Origin: Amblyornis subalaris
Lineage: Eukaryota > Chordata > Aves > Passeriformes > Ptilonorhynchidae
NCBI GenBank assembly: GCA_018881555.1
Contig: JACAXG010000021.1
Location: forward strand, 7,568,245 to 7,632,244
Reading direction: 5' to 3'
Length of the DNA: 64,000 nt
The notes below the pieces were generated by a model. That model saw nothing but the letters and a program-made list of their open reading frames with translations, was not told where the DNA came from and searched no databases. Each line of letters opens with the position of its first letter. The stretch's first letter is position 1. Positions 24,601 through 37,427 of this stretch are shown piece by piece. The translations under genes and the position numbers were made by a program.

Positions 24601-27600
24601 TTTAATTGGAACAAAACCTAGATGTGAGTTTTGTTGCTAGCTGAAAGAAAGCCAGTACAGCTTTGCTTACAACTGAGCTTGAACTAGAGCTGAACTGAAG
24701 TGGATGCAATTCACTGCTGCATTCTTCTACCTCTCTCAAAAGTTACCAACAGGTGTTGTGCAGTAGTGTTTGGAAGACTGAAAATGTGAACCTTTTGTGG
24801 GAAGGGTCTGAGATTAACGCTGAAGTGTCTGCCTAGTTTGAGCTGAGGTTTCATGTAAGGTATATTTATTTTCTAATATCTGGGAAGATCTTTTCTCTAA
24901 GGCAGGTGAAATCTTTACTCAAACCAGTGTGTTCCCGACTTTTCTTTTGAAATGCAGTTGGTTTATAGGAAAGTTCCAGAATTGCCTTTTTTGTCGGTTT
25001 TGGGGATTTTGTCAGGGTTTTTTTGGTTGTGGGTTTTTGTTTGGTTGGTTGGTTGATTTTTTTCTTACAGAGGACTAGAATAGGATTAACAGGTGAAAAA
25101 CTTGAAGGGCAACTTCACATCATCTAATATCACCATTTCCTAGCACTTATTTATATCCTGTCTTTGGATATTATTTCACCTCATTTAGGAAGGATTTTAA
25201 TTTATACCTAATACACAAAAAATGAATATTTTACACCTCTGTCTTGGATCTTCCAGCTTTTATTCTGCCTGATTTANGAGGTCTAAAAATCAGCACAGCT
25301 ATTTCCTTTATTCTTTGTACAGAAATACTATGTGGATATTGCTGACTATATACTGTCTTGAGCTCCCAGAGTATACCTGGCAGGAAGAGAGTGCAAGAAA
25401 GGANTGTTTTGACCATAAAGGGAGGAAATATATCTTTACAAGAAACAGGTAGTGTTGTTTTGATATCTTAATCTGTAAGTCTTCATGCAGAAAGTCTTGC
25501 TTAAAGGACATAAGGAAATATGGAAATTACTTAAGGAATTAAGGAAAAAAGTAGACAGTCCATCAAAACTGTTTTATGTGGCCAGGAAAACTCCCAGTCA
25601 ATCCTAAGGTTCTCTGCTTATCCATATACTTACTTTTATACAGACACATATTTCATGATGGTTGTGCAAAGTGTTGAAAATGTGTCTACTAAGAGGGAAT
25701 ATTATTGTAATTTAGNAGTAGCTCGAAATACCTGGTTAAATCATCACATTTAGGTGATTCCTGAAACTGAACAAATGTGTCAACTATGAGTTTGGCTTAG
25801 GCGTATGAGCAAGTTGTTGTCTGAAATTGTACTGTGGTAAGATAATTTGACAGCCTTTATCAGTTTTTAACAGGTAGTGGTTGGCTCACCACTATGTGGT
25901 AGCAGCCCTGACTCCCTGTTCAGTGTTTTTATTACTGGTAGTATAGGTAACCTCCCTTCTGGTTGCAGTCCTGTAGCATGACTTTAAAAAATGCCCATAA
26001 GCCAAGANGATAAACATGTTTTAAATACTTTGTGACAGTTCATTATTTCCCTGTGGTTTGGAGAGTGCCACTGCACTAGTGCATTAAGGAAGACATTTTG
26101 AAAAGCCTTGTGATGAAATTACGGGTCAGATTGTACCACACAATACAATTCCTCTATTCTTAAATCAAATAACCATCTGTTTGGGAAANTGTTTGTGCAC
26201 TGAAGAGTTTCTTTGCTTTCTTGAAATGCGTTTAGCAGATGTTTCAAGTGAATGGCTTTATGCAGGCTTTTGTTCAATAGGTGGTTTTACCGTCTGTTCA
26301 CTCGAAAAGTCTAGTTGAGTGTTGCTCAGCCAAACCTAGCTCTTACACATTGTACTTCATGTTGTCTCTGGGCTTGTGTAGNTTCTTTGTATTTTATCTT
26401 CATTACCATTGCTAAAATAATTCAACCTCCATTTCTAGCGTAGATACAGTTATAGTACAGTGAAAAAGTACTGTGTAACTTCAGTGTATTCCCCTCCCTT
26501 CATAAGACTGAAATAATAGAACACATTTACATCATAGAATAACTGTACTGGGTTAAATAAACCAACAAATAACACACTCTTGTGTCTGAAACACTCATGC
26601 TAGTGAGTCTCCATTGGCCTGTTCACACTCAGAATGCCTGGAATGGTTAGTCTAGGCAGCCTTATCTCTTAAGGTCATGGACTTATTTTTCTGCTAATGA
26701 AGAGATTTCTCTCTCATTGATTTATTTCCCTTTGTCATGAATTGTGATTGTAAATATTTAGAAACCCTAACCAGTTTGTAATATAACTCATAAACACTGT
26801 CATAATAGGTAATACCTTGTGCCATACATANTCTCTACCACCTGAAGCTTTCAAAGAAGTAAAGATTGTCTCTTCCTCACTTCAGATCATGGAGTTAGAA
26901 ACTTGGTTTTGTGCAGTGACCCTTCTGTGGTCATGCTGCTCGATGCCTTTGCAGTTGTTTGTACTGCTCTGCTGCCTTGTTACATGTAAATACATGAAGT
27001 CCAGGTTCACTTTCTGGATTCTACCAGAAAATGAGCCATGAATGCCCTAGTCTCAGCACAGTGGTCTGGACAAGCTGTTTGTCCTTCTAATGTACAAAAA
27101 TGAATGTTACTTTGGACAGTGCAGATGTGCTTGTGCTCAAACACACATGTATGTGTCTCTGTGCATTCAAAAATGCTCCTTCTCTGGTGCCTGGGAGGCC
27201 TTAGGTACAGTAGTTCGTGGAAGACCAAGGTCATATCATGTGTGATTCAGGATGCCACAACTGAGTATCGGTATATTAAGTAATGGAAGGATTCTTTTAG
27301 ACTTGATTTCTGAATACTGTGGTTATTTCAGCTGAATCTTGTTTTTTGCTGCCTGCTTCTGTTCTGTGTTATGTCAGTGCGTGTGTCTGGCACTGAAAAG
27401 TGTTTGATGTTTTCTGTAGGTCATGCAAGTGATGTTTGATGGTTTTTTGGTTGACTTTTGAGTATGAGTAAATAATCGATAGAATCCCCTGTGGCCAAAA
27501 TTTCTGGACTTTTATGTATATCATTGTGGTCAATTACAAAGCAGCAAGCTGTGTTACATTTCTCTCTAATTATAATAATCAAATATGTAACGTTCATAAT

Positions 27601-29600
27601 GAAAGGCAGATTTGTGAACATTGTGGCAGTGCACTGACTCCAAATTTCCCTGCCTTCTTTGCCAGAAGGGCAAGAGACTGGCAGGGTGAAAAACATCACA
27701 GAGGTAAATGGAGATTCTAGGGAAGTTTTCTCTTTCTTTTGAAAGTCAGGTTTACCTCCTGTAATTAATGATGTAATGTGTGAAATTGTTGATTTTCAAA
27801 TAGTATTATTAAATAACATTTTCTCAGCTATTTTGCTGACCTTACGGAGTTTGTTGCAAACCTGTTCGTTTCAGGTGAGCTTGCTAGAGATTCAAGTGTG
27901 AATGCTGGGGGTAGTTTGCAAGTTTAATCATACCTCTAGCTGTTCCTTTGGTCAAGAGTTTACTTCTGTTCCAGTAATGGTCGTGGCTTTGAAAGTTTTT
28001 AAATTACTTGGGCTGCAGTCATTTTGACTATATTGAAGAGTATCACTGTTAATGTTTTATTTGCTATTAAATAAGTTAAAATAGGTACTCTATTAGCAAT
28101 TTAAATTGAAGGAGAAAAATCTTGTGGCTGAAGAACAAAAGACCAGCCCAGACTTTCCAGTAATCTTCGATTAGATTATAACAGTTCTGATTTTCTTATG
28201 CATTTTCATGGAAATATGTTATCAAAATTGGACAAGTAAATGCCTCTAAAAACTACAGATTAACCTCTTCTCCCTTCTGCCTTTGCAGCTATCAGCACTT
28301 AAGCAGAATCTCTTCCCTTCTGCTTTCGGAGAAGTTGTGTGTTCAACAAGAAACTTTGTTATTCTGCACTCAGTAAGGGTTAAAACATACTGACTTCTCA
28401 GGTCTGACATGAATCAGATAACCATTTGCAGTGACAGATCATGTGCTTGGGGGTTTATGCTTTAAGCTACCCAAATATCAGATAATCCTAGAACATCACA
28501 AGAAGAGGTGCAAAGCAGGTTTTAGGATTTAATTCTTTCTGTTTCTGTGGCTTATACAGTCCATTTAGTTTTATACTATTGCCAAAATCCTCGGCAGCTT
28601 CAGGTTTGAAGGGGGGTTGCTGTATTTCATATACTGCCTAGCTAAGGAAGATCAGGATAAAACTTACTCAACCTTTGTGCTGTTAGAAAGGTCAGATGTG
28701 AAAAATGCTTTTGTCTATTCATTGTTTATTTCAGATCTGGATTTATGTCAATGACTGTCCCTAAATTTCTCTTGAGACAAGTTGGCTTTTAAATGAGTAC
28801 AGTGCACTCAACCTTAGGTGATGTTCTTGTGCTAGAACATAGGTGGCTGATGGACTCTGTTATGAAGAGATGAAATCCTATAGTAATGGAGCACTGAGAC
28901 ACTGAAGACAGTGTTTTGTCACTTGCTTACAACAGGTTTGTGCTGTAGAGCATGCAAAATCTCTGTGCTGATGCTGTCAAGTAGAATGAAAAAAACACCT
29001 CCAAACGCTGATGGAATTATTCAGGCTGTACATAAAAATCTTATTCAAATATGAAGTGTCAGTTCAACCCAAGTATTTCCATAGCATATTCTAATCTTCT
29101 CACCCTTTTAAGATTAGAAACAGTGTTTGGTTTGCTTAGAAAATCTTAGTCTAAGAGAATTCTGTTCAAATTTCATGTTTGTAGGTGTGGGAATTAATAT
29201 CTTACACCTGAGAGGAGGAAAATGGTGAGCTTCTAGCTGAGCTTAGGGCTCAGTTTTTCAGAACACTTAGGAATTAAAAGCTTGCAAAAAAGCAAACCTG
29301 GAGGAAAAGCTGAACCATTTTCACAGTCTTCTGCATAGTTTGATTAAATTTTGTGTTACTCCAGAGTTGCCCATGAATTTTGATGCTTTGGAAATGCTGC
29401 AGAGAAATATTTAAGCCGTTTTGGTTTGGTATTGTTTTTACTGATGAGTATTAACTGAATGAAAAAGAAAAGAAATTGCCTCCTAGATATTTACACATTA
29501 TAGATGTTTGAAAAAGGAGAAAAAAAAGAAAGTGCTTGGTAGTGTCTGATACTGATGGAAGACAGGATGTGTATTGCTTGACAAAATGAAGCTTAACTGA
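18700..29600. other. Intron without recognisable genes
   Basis: A long stretch of AT-rich intron. Visible local features are a G/T-rich run with GGTTGGTTGGTT (25,043-25,054) and A/C-rich patches near 19,400-19,490. Open frames up to about 117 codons on both strands match nothing I know. Confidence 0.5.
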
Positions 29601-29613
29601 GAAGTAAGAGAAA

Positions 29614-29810
29614 TGGTCCAGTGGGCAGTCTGGGCCTTCAGAGACTGGAGTTCAGTTCTTGTTTAACCATAGACTTCTTGTGTGACTTTCTGGCAAGTCA
29701 TTTAGTTTAGTTTGTGCCTTTGGGAGTATCCCATTTTGCAGATGGGAAACCGTCTCAGAAGGGTGTTGAAAATAAAATCCATTAATAACTGTGAAACTAT
29801 ATAAATGCCT
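29614..29810 (+). mobile_element. Decayed MIR-like CORE-SINE
   Basis: The order of segments matches the ancient MIR/CORE-SINE pattern: AGTGGGCAGTCTGGGC, then GACTGGAGTTCAGTTC, then TTGTGTGACTTTCTGGCAAG with TCATTTAG (about 29,678-29,705), then TTTGTGCCTTTGGGAG and TTTTGCAGATGGGAAA, then a tail with ATTAATAACTGTGAAAC. In MIR the corresponding core reads TGTGACCTTGGGCAAGTCAC followed by CCTCAGTTTCC and TCTGTAAAATGGG. Divergence is high, as expected for an element inherited from early amniotes. No target-site duplication is visible. Confidence 0.6.
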
Positions 29811-31581
29811 TCAATATGCTGAAGCTTGGCCTTGGTTTCAACATGGTTTTTTTCCCCTGAAAGTGTGTCTGGTTTTATGGATGGTTGCCTTTTGTTCCCT
29901 GAAACAGGCTACTAATAGGTTTTATTCAGGCCTGGAGTTTTTGATGATCTGTGCTGCTTTCCAGCAATGATTGTACTCATCTCAATATGCTGCCACATAT
30001 TGTTATTCGAACAATATAGAAGTTGTTTAAAGTACCTTTTTAATTAATCTTACTTGCACATGCTAAAACTGTATTTCAACGAAAGTCACAGCAATAGCAT
30101 GGGTCAGTAACAGGATAAAATGTTTTGGTGATCAAACATTTTGCTCAGTGATAGTTGTTACGCCTTTTGCTGCATGTAGAAAATGTGCTGCATGTGTGCA
30201 AGGTGCATATTTTGCAATGTGTCTTGCTTACAGCAAAGCTGCTCTTGTATCAACTCCTCTGGCCCAGCCCTAGTTTGCATCTTGCCGTGTTCCCTGGTGT
30301 CCTTTTGAACAGTCATGTCTTTTTAGGTATCTTCTCATAAGTTCTCTCTGCATGTATAAAAGCTTGGCTGCATTCAGAGAGAAGTATTTTTAGTCAAAGA
30401 GAAGGGTCGGAATCAGAATTGCTATGATCAGACTATTTCCATTGCATTCAAGGGTGTCTGTTCTATTCAGCTGAATTTGGCCAGTCATTATGTTTCTAGT
30501 TACATATGTCTAATGGCATTTCACATGTGCTAACTTTCAGGGCATTCGGTGAAAAATGCATGGGAACTTTAGATTTTGCTGTGTGCATCTTTTGCTACTT
30601 ATTTATAAAATGACGTTGCAGAATCTAAGCATAGTTTAATGCACAGATTGAAAGAAAAGGCAGGCATATTCTAGTGGTCATTGGAGGTATTTATGCCNTT
30701 ATGTTTCTAGGCATTAAATTAGAAATTTTTAATGAAAAATTAAGATTGAATCAGTCCTTTTTTTCTCTATTTGCCTTGATACATGAAAGTCCTGAGATGA
30801 AAAAAAGGGTTCCTATCAGTCTAGAGGATTGTGCTTTTGTTGGGGTGTTCATTTTATATGTAAGGTCAGCTGAGCTGCTGGCTTGTGGCAAAATTATTAA
30901 TTAGTATGACTGATAAGACTGTCAGCACAAGTACTCACTGAAATGAAATGTGGGTATTTTATAAATCTAAACATAAGAATATGTCCAATTCCTTCTCGTT
31001 GGCATTAGAACATATGAAGACTGAAATGTGCTTTGTGTGTAAAAGAGGCTTCCTTTTATAAATAGTTCATTTTTCTTACAGCATCAGCAAAATTTCCAAT
31101 TCAAAATCACTAAGCATAATTTCTAATAAAATATAAATTGAAACAGTCCACTTGCTGGGTAATGGAAACTTGGTTTCAGGGCTCCAGTCTTTTTCCTGAG
31201 TTGCTTCCANTGCTGTTTGTAATTAAATGGGCAGAACAGAGATTTTGCGATGGTGGTCAGTAACTCATCCAGATGCCTGGTTCTTCTGTGGGGATGGTGG
31301 TGGGGGTTTATGCGTGTGCGTGCATGCTGGGATTTGAACTGCATAAAGTATTTTACTGAAAGCTTAACCAAACAGTGTATAGTGCTGATACAAACAGAGC
31401 ATTAGACATGTCTGTCTTTAATACAGCCATCTGTTGAGTGCTATAGCAGTTTTTCAAAAGCCTCCCTCAGCATAGACATCAAAGTCTATTCATGCACCTG
31501 TGCCTCTGATCTTCTAATATTTTTCTTATTTAAAAATGGCAGAGGGAGAGGAGCAGTATTTCAAGATCAGCAGCTTTATTT

Positions 31582-31633
31582 AAAACAAAACACAAAAAGC
31601 CAAAAACCCCCCAAAAAACTCCCCCACAAAACT
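31582..31633 (+). repeat. A/C-rich low-complexity tract
   Basis: A run of A- and C-blocks (AAAACAAAACAC, AACCCCCC, CTCCCCCAC) with almost no other bases. It immediately precedes the GC-richer block before the exon. Confidence 0.55.
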
Positions 31634-31729
31634 CATGCTGCCAGTTCAGAAATTGTTAAAAATGTCTTTATTTGAATATTCAACACTATTATTTATGAAA
31701 ACCCACTCAACCATGCTTTTGTTTTCCTC

Positions 31730-32580
31730 TCCTCTGAGTAACCCCTGGCCTTGCTCACACTGTTTCCTGCCTGGTCTATTTACAATACAGCTGCTGGGAT
31801 TATTTTCTCGATCCGTTGGTCCGATGACATCAGCCGGACCTGTGAACTCCTCTACCCGCTCGCTCTTGAAGGACAGAGAAGCATTTCTGTGAGAAGGTGG
31901 TCAGTGCAAGTGGAGCTTGCATCACCTGATGCATTCAGCAGCCATGGCCCAAAAGAGGGGAAAAAGCAGAGGTGCCCCTCCTGTAAAGGTCCTCTGGGGC
32001 AATGAGAGAAACTTAGAGACAAAACAGGTGGCCCCCTGAGGCTGCCACGGAATGTAGTCTGGCAAAGTCTAGCATAGCCCAGACATTCTGGTGTCCACTT
32101 CATTATTTACTTGCTAATTACAAAGACCGGCGGCTTGGTCTCCCAAGTTATCAGTGTGAGCTGGTGATCTGGCTGTCACTTCCTGCTGGCCTAGTGCTGT
32201 ACCCTGGTGTCACTTGTGACAGGAGAGGGGCAGCTCGGTGTCGTTTGTTGGCACAGGGGAGGAAAGGCCATCTTTCTTTGCCTGCTCTGGCAGAGCAGGG
32301 GGTGCAGAGGGAGAGGAGGCTGCGATGAGGAGGGAGAGGAGGTCGCCTGTTGCCAGGCACAACCTCTGCATGTGGTTGCCTCAGAGTAGCAGAAGCATTG
32401 GGCAAGTGCTGGGGCTTCTGCCATGGAGAGCAGAGCCTGGGTCTGGCCGTGGCCTTCCCGCATTCCCGGGGATGTGCCTGATGACCAGACTGGAGCTGCC
32501 CTGGTGCGCCTCCTTGACCACCCACTCCCATCTGGAGCAGTGGGACACAGGACAGGTCCGGGCAGACAAGGCCCCTTGCA
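31730..32580. other. Moderately GC-rich block upstream of the PRKCE exon
   Basis: G+C rises clearly relative to its surroundings, with a purine-rich stretch of GAGG units (about 32,306-32,342) and scattered CpG, but far fewer CpG than the island at 8.4 kb. Several overlapping open frames on both strands (up to 144 codons on + at 32,238 and 126 on - at 32,151) follow from the composition. None resembles a known protein. It could be a decayed CpG island, an isochore patch or a regulatory element. Confidence 0.4.
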
Positions 32581-33526
32581 ATTTTATCTGTGTGGTTTTC
32601 TTACTAAAATCGGTTGAAAATACAGTATTAATATACACAACATCACATCACTTAGTCTCTGAAATCGTGTGACAACTGTTATGTGACAGTAAAAGCTATT
32701 GATTATATAATGTTTTAGGTACAGGTTAATTTTTGAGAGATGTGTGGCAGCAAAAATTTTTTTCAATTTGTCATGCACTGTTAAGATATTAAAATCCAGC
32801 AATATTTAGAGTTGCTGATGAAACTTGTGATAAAATACAGGAAGATCTGTAATAAACTCTTCATTGTGGTGCCTAAACGTACAGGAGCTTATCCCCATAG
32901 CCTGTGAAATCTTGGAAGTATGGCAGCTTGATACTGAGCACCTGTATTTCATGCTGAGTGAAAGTGATCTCCACATGGGGAAAGGCTCCTTGAAATCTAC
33001 CGGAATGGTGCAGAAATAAACAAATTTTGTGTTTCAGAAAAGGAGGATAAAGCATGTATTTCTTTTTCCCAGTGGGGATACAAAAGGAGTATTATAAACA
33101 CGTGTTAACCGGCTGTATGAGCTGTGTGTGTTCATTTCCCCTGATCTGTGACCAGAGCTGATCTGTCTTGCTGTCACAGCGTTGTTTTCAGAGGTCACAG
33201 TGTTGTTGTCCACATTTGCATAGCTGGGCTCAGTATAAATTACACTAAAAAAGTTATTCAATTGTAGCACTTTTTAACTTTCTTGAAAATAGTGATGGAA
33301 TTGCTTGTCAAAACAGTACATTAAATATTTGAGATGTAAAATTCACTGAGCTCAAACTTTCCAAGCGTGCACACTTCTTTTTTACTCCAGTGAAAGTGCA
33401 GGGTCCTCAACACGTCTTTGCAAAAGGAGGCTCTGTTGGTAGTGAGTTTGTCCTGCCTACACCTTGGCTTTGTGAGGTTGGGAAACTTCTCGTTTCCTGC
33501 ATGTGCAGTCACTTGCTTTGGGAGCC

Positions 33527-33719
<193 letters not shown>

Positions 33720-34297
33720 TGATATCTTCTTCAATCTGTATGAGCTCAAGTTGAAAAAAATACATTTTGATCTCTGCCTTTGAGTCAATGAGCAATTCAG
33801 TTCATCTTACCCTTTTAATCTCTGATGGTAACAATACCAGCTAAAAGGACAGTAATGAAATGACAATATTTTTGTAGCATTAATTTCTAGATGAAACTTC
33901 CAAATTCTTTATTTTTGGAAGAATGCTAACCATTATGTAGGTAGAAATAATAAGATGTCAAAGGTGAGGGGCAGGGGTTTATTTGCTTTTTTAATTATTC
34001 TAATATTTGGTATTTTTCCACTAAATACTTTCTTTTTCAAGTAAAGTAATGACCAAAACATTGTAATTATATGAGGTGTTTTCATTTTTATGACACAGCA
34101 GTTACAAGTTGGAAAAAACCCCAAATATGGAAAAGAAGTATTTCTTAAATTCTTAAGAAAAAATGGTAAAGATAATTTTCTGCTGGTTACTTTGAACAGA
34201 GTGATATATGGTAGGAATAAGATAATTTATGAAGAAGCAAATATGTATGTCTTAGTCATGGACTTGATGACAGCGTGATCTGCCAAAGTGGCCTAGA

Positions 34298-34339
34298 TGA
34301 TTGATTATCTGAAGTTATGTCCACCGATCATCTTTGATC
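34298..34339 (+). promoter_or_regulatory. PBX/HOX-like and TCF/LEF-like motif pair
   Basis: TGATTGAT (34,298-34,305) matches the composite PBX/HOX site and CTTTGATC (34,332-34,339) matches the TCF/LEF consensus, about 0.7 kb after the exon. These are short motifs found by eye and could be chance. Confidence 0.2.
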
Positions 34340-37315
34340 AGCTTCCCTTAGTAGCTCACAGAGCTCAGCTAAACGAGGTTGTCATTGGCTCCTAGTACAT
34401 AAAGAAGATTCACAGAAGCCCTGACAGGAGCTAAAACTGAAAATGCTATGAAATGAAATTATTTTGCCTGGCACAGTTAAGAAACAGCGGAAGAGCATGT
34501 TTATCTTTCTGTTCTTTGTAATGAATTGCTGCTCTCTGACCAGCTACTTGCAGTAGCTTGCAAAAGCACATATTGCTATAAATCCTGAATTTTGAGAACA
34601 AAGGAAACTATTATTCAAACTTCATCTTATAGCCTCATTTTGTACCCACATAAGAAATGCTCTACCTTTTTTCTTCCTGCATATAGAAGAAAATATCAGT
34701 TGAGTAGTAGTGTCCATATATCTTTCTAATTGGCATGACAAGGATCAATTGAAATGTGGTTAAAGGCATTGGTGTGATTCTTTCATAGGACAGGTAGATG
34801 TTTTTCCAGCCTTCCACTGATAGCTGATTGATACCCAGGTGAGCATACTGTTACTATTCCATCACAAGGTGCATTCAGGTGTGTCAGACTGTCAAAGGGC
34901 AGGAAGAATGGTGTTACGTTGTTCCTCAAAAGTTGTTTAAAACTCTCTAACCTTTTAGAAAGGAAAGTAAAAAATGGTTATCATAATGTTTTCTTTATTA
35001 TGTGGTGCATTACCCTGCAACACTTGAAAGGTGCTTGGAAAGAAATCTGCAGAACTAGAATTTGTGTCGCTACTTTAACATCAGAGGGGAACACTCAAAT
35101 GGAAACAGGCCACTGAGGGAAAACAGCCTATGAAATGCTTATGGGAAGCCCTCAGGGAAGACCAACAGGCTTTAGCTGGGGTGAATTTGGTAGAACCCTA
35201 GAGAAGTTGGTGTGCTTACCTTGTATACTTTTAGAGCTTTCCTATGCAATTAAATAACTGTGGAAAAGTGTTGTGTAGTAGTATTGCAAAATTCTCTAGG
35301 AAAGTTAGTTTTACTCACAAGGGAAATTGGACCAGGTTTGTACAACTGTTTGTAAATCATTTTTATGGTGTTTTGTTAGTGACACTATTAAATCCTATTA
35401 TTGGACTGTTTTATTAGGGCTGTGGCCTAACTAATTTTGGGTATTTAGCTATGTTAGTGAAGCACCTAGTTTAACGTAACAATTGTATGCATCCTTGTGT
35501 GGTGAACAGAAACACACAGACCACATGGGGAAGTAGCTTATACTAGGTGCATCACTTTTGAGTGGCCAGGGGTTGTTTGAAGTGATTGCTACTCTTTACC
35601 TAATTTGTAAACTGGGATCTTGTTTTTGAACTCCAGTCTTCTTCGTGAATAGCAAGAGCACAAAGCATTCTTTTGATGCTGCACAAATGGGTATCACTAT
35701 TTCACCTGGAATTTTGGAGGGGGAAAAATTGGCAATTTATAAAAACAGAAATACTCGTAACATCAAGTGGAAACAATCAAGTTGCATGTTTCTCACAAAA
35801 ATGTACTATATACTCACCAACCACTCTTTGTCTTGTAATGGTGTGTACTGAAAATTGGACTTGTTTCTTTGATGTGATATAAGCAAGTTTCTAGTTATCA
35901 GCAGTCAATAATGTAACTTCAGGTATTTGGCGCTCCTAAAAGCTTTGTCAGACAGATATCCAAATTCTGTTTTGGTATAACTGAATTCAATTGTTCAATC
36001 CATTAAAATGGACAGAGAGCCTTGTTCTCTATTACACTGCTTCTAAAAGGCAAAAGTCCTAATTTACCAAGTAAACCCTTGTGTGAGTAAATTGCTATAT
36101 GAATTGAAAGTAAGTTTATATTGTTACCATATACCTCTTAAAATTCAATTGTCGCTTAGTCCCAGCTGCCAGATTGCTCATCCCTCTGCACTATTTGCAT
36201 TTACATGGCAAAACAATGAATACAGTTCATTGTTACAAGCTGACTTCCTCAACAAAAGTACACAGTTCCTGTTCCTCCTCCCCCACTTGTCTGAAATGAA
36301 TCATTCATAGACTTGTGTGGCTTAGGTGTGCAGAACAGATGTAAATCTGGCAGATTGCAAAGGGACTTATAGGGTACTTCTGCCTCTCGCTAGGCAGAGC
36401 CAGACTTGTTGAGAGCCACCCTTATGGATCAATATCAGCACCTGACCAATATTTTTACATGGAACTCTAGAAAGAATAGTAGAGTTGCTGGCTTTGCTAC
36501 TTGCAGTTCCCAATGAATTGTTCAAATTTCAGGGAATTAAGATTTGTTCTGAAAACATCATTTTCTAGAACTTGCTTGCATTCAATTCAATTCTTTGAAG
36601 CAGAAAAAGATTGGAAAACACAAATGCTAAAGTCTGAAAAGTGGAAAGCAAGCTACATAAAAAGCCCTTACAAGAACAACAAACCCAAGAGGAGTGTTTT
36701 TATCATCACCTTTTTACAATAATCCTGTTTTGGAGCCTGCTTATAGTTTCTGAATGTTTGTACTGCATTTATAGAGATGGTGAGTAACTATTTATTTTAG
36801 CAATCTTTTGTAAATTTTGTAGTAGGAACTGTCCAGCCCACACACTGAAAAGAAAATGCTAAATAAACTGTTTGTCACACAGAAGGGGGTGTTCTCAAAA
36901 GTTAGGATTTAAATTTTTCTGTTGAAACTTGAACGATTCCATATTGTGCTTCCAAATCAGTTCTGCAAAATACTTTAGCATTTTGGTGATGTTGACATAG
37001 CAAGAGGGTGAGAAAACAGCTCTTAAAATACATTTTTTGGTTCTCGATTTTAAACGATGTAACACTGTGTAACAGTGTTTCTGTAACACCTGTGAGTCAC
37101 GTCTTTACACTTCTTTTGCCAAAATTGATCTGCAGGGTTATTTACCTTCTGTAGATTTACTTTATTTAAAATGGGTCTGTGCATTTAGAGTAAATGTATA
37201 TTTGTGTCCTGTGAATGGAAGCAGCTGTATCAGTGGAAACTTCCCAAATGTAGATATTTACAAAGGTGTCCATTCACAGCCTAAAATAACTGCAACAGTT
37301 AATCAGTAAAGTTCA

Positions 37316-37365
37316 ATTTATAAAATTTTTTTTAAATAATTTTTTTATTTATAAATTTTAAAAAA
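37316..37365. repeat. A/T-only low-complexity tract
   Basis: About 50 bases of A and T only, including repeated ATTTATAAA-type units in direct and partly inverted order. It borders the TTAAGTG cluster and could be nucleosome-depleted or prone to melting. Confidence 0.6.
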
Positions 37366-37387
37366 ATGATACTTTTGCTGGATGTGT

Positions 37388-37427
37388 TTAAGTGCTTTTA
37401 AGTGTTTAAGTGTTGGATTTTTAAGTG
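37388..37427 (+). promoter_or_regulatory. Four-copy TTAAGTG cluster (NKX2-type sites)
   Basis: TTAAGTG occurs at 37,388-37,394, 37,398-37,404, 37,406-37,412 and 37,421-37,427, all in the same orientation in 40 bases. TNAAGTG is the established high-affinity site for NKX2 homeodomain factors such as NKX2-5. The copies are unevenly spaced (10, 8 and 15 bases start to start) with different linkers, so it is not a clean tandem repeat, although local slippage may have contributed. Binding and function are inferred. Confidence 0.45.

Noticed and set aside
25014..25060. G/T-rich run with (GGTT)3 as a quadruplex or telomere-like repeat
   Set aside because: Only two-base G-runs and few units; not TTAGGG. 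Better seen as low complexity.
29241..29283. Possible fragment of a reptile-type repeat (CTTAGGGCTCAG.. CACTTAGGA)
   Set aside because: Too short and diverged to assign to a family.
32151..32672. 126-codon (-) and 144-codon (+) frames before the exon
   Set aside because: They overlap on opposite strands in a GC-richer block and show no conserved motif.
32870..32960. GTGGTGCCTAAACG.. wording like an ancient amniote repeat
   Set aside because: Similarity limited to one short word and not extended.
37061..37079. AACACTG-TGTAA-CAGTGTT hairpin as a small RNA or terminator
   Set aside because: Seven-base stem is far too short for a microRNA precursor, and bacterial-type terminators are not relevant here.
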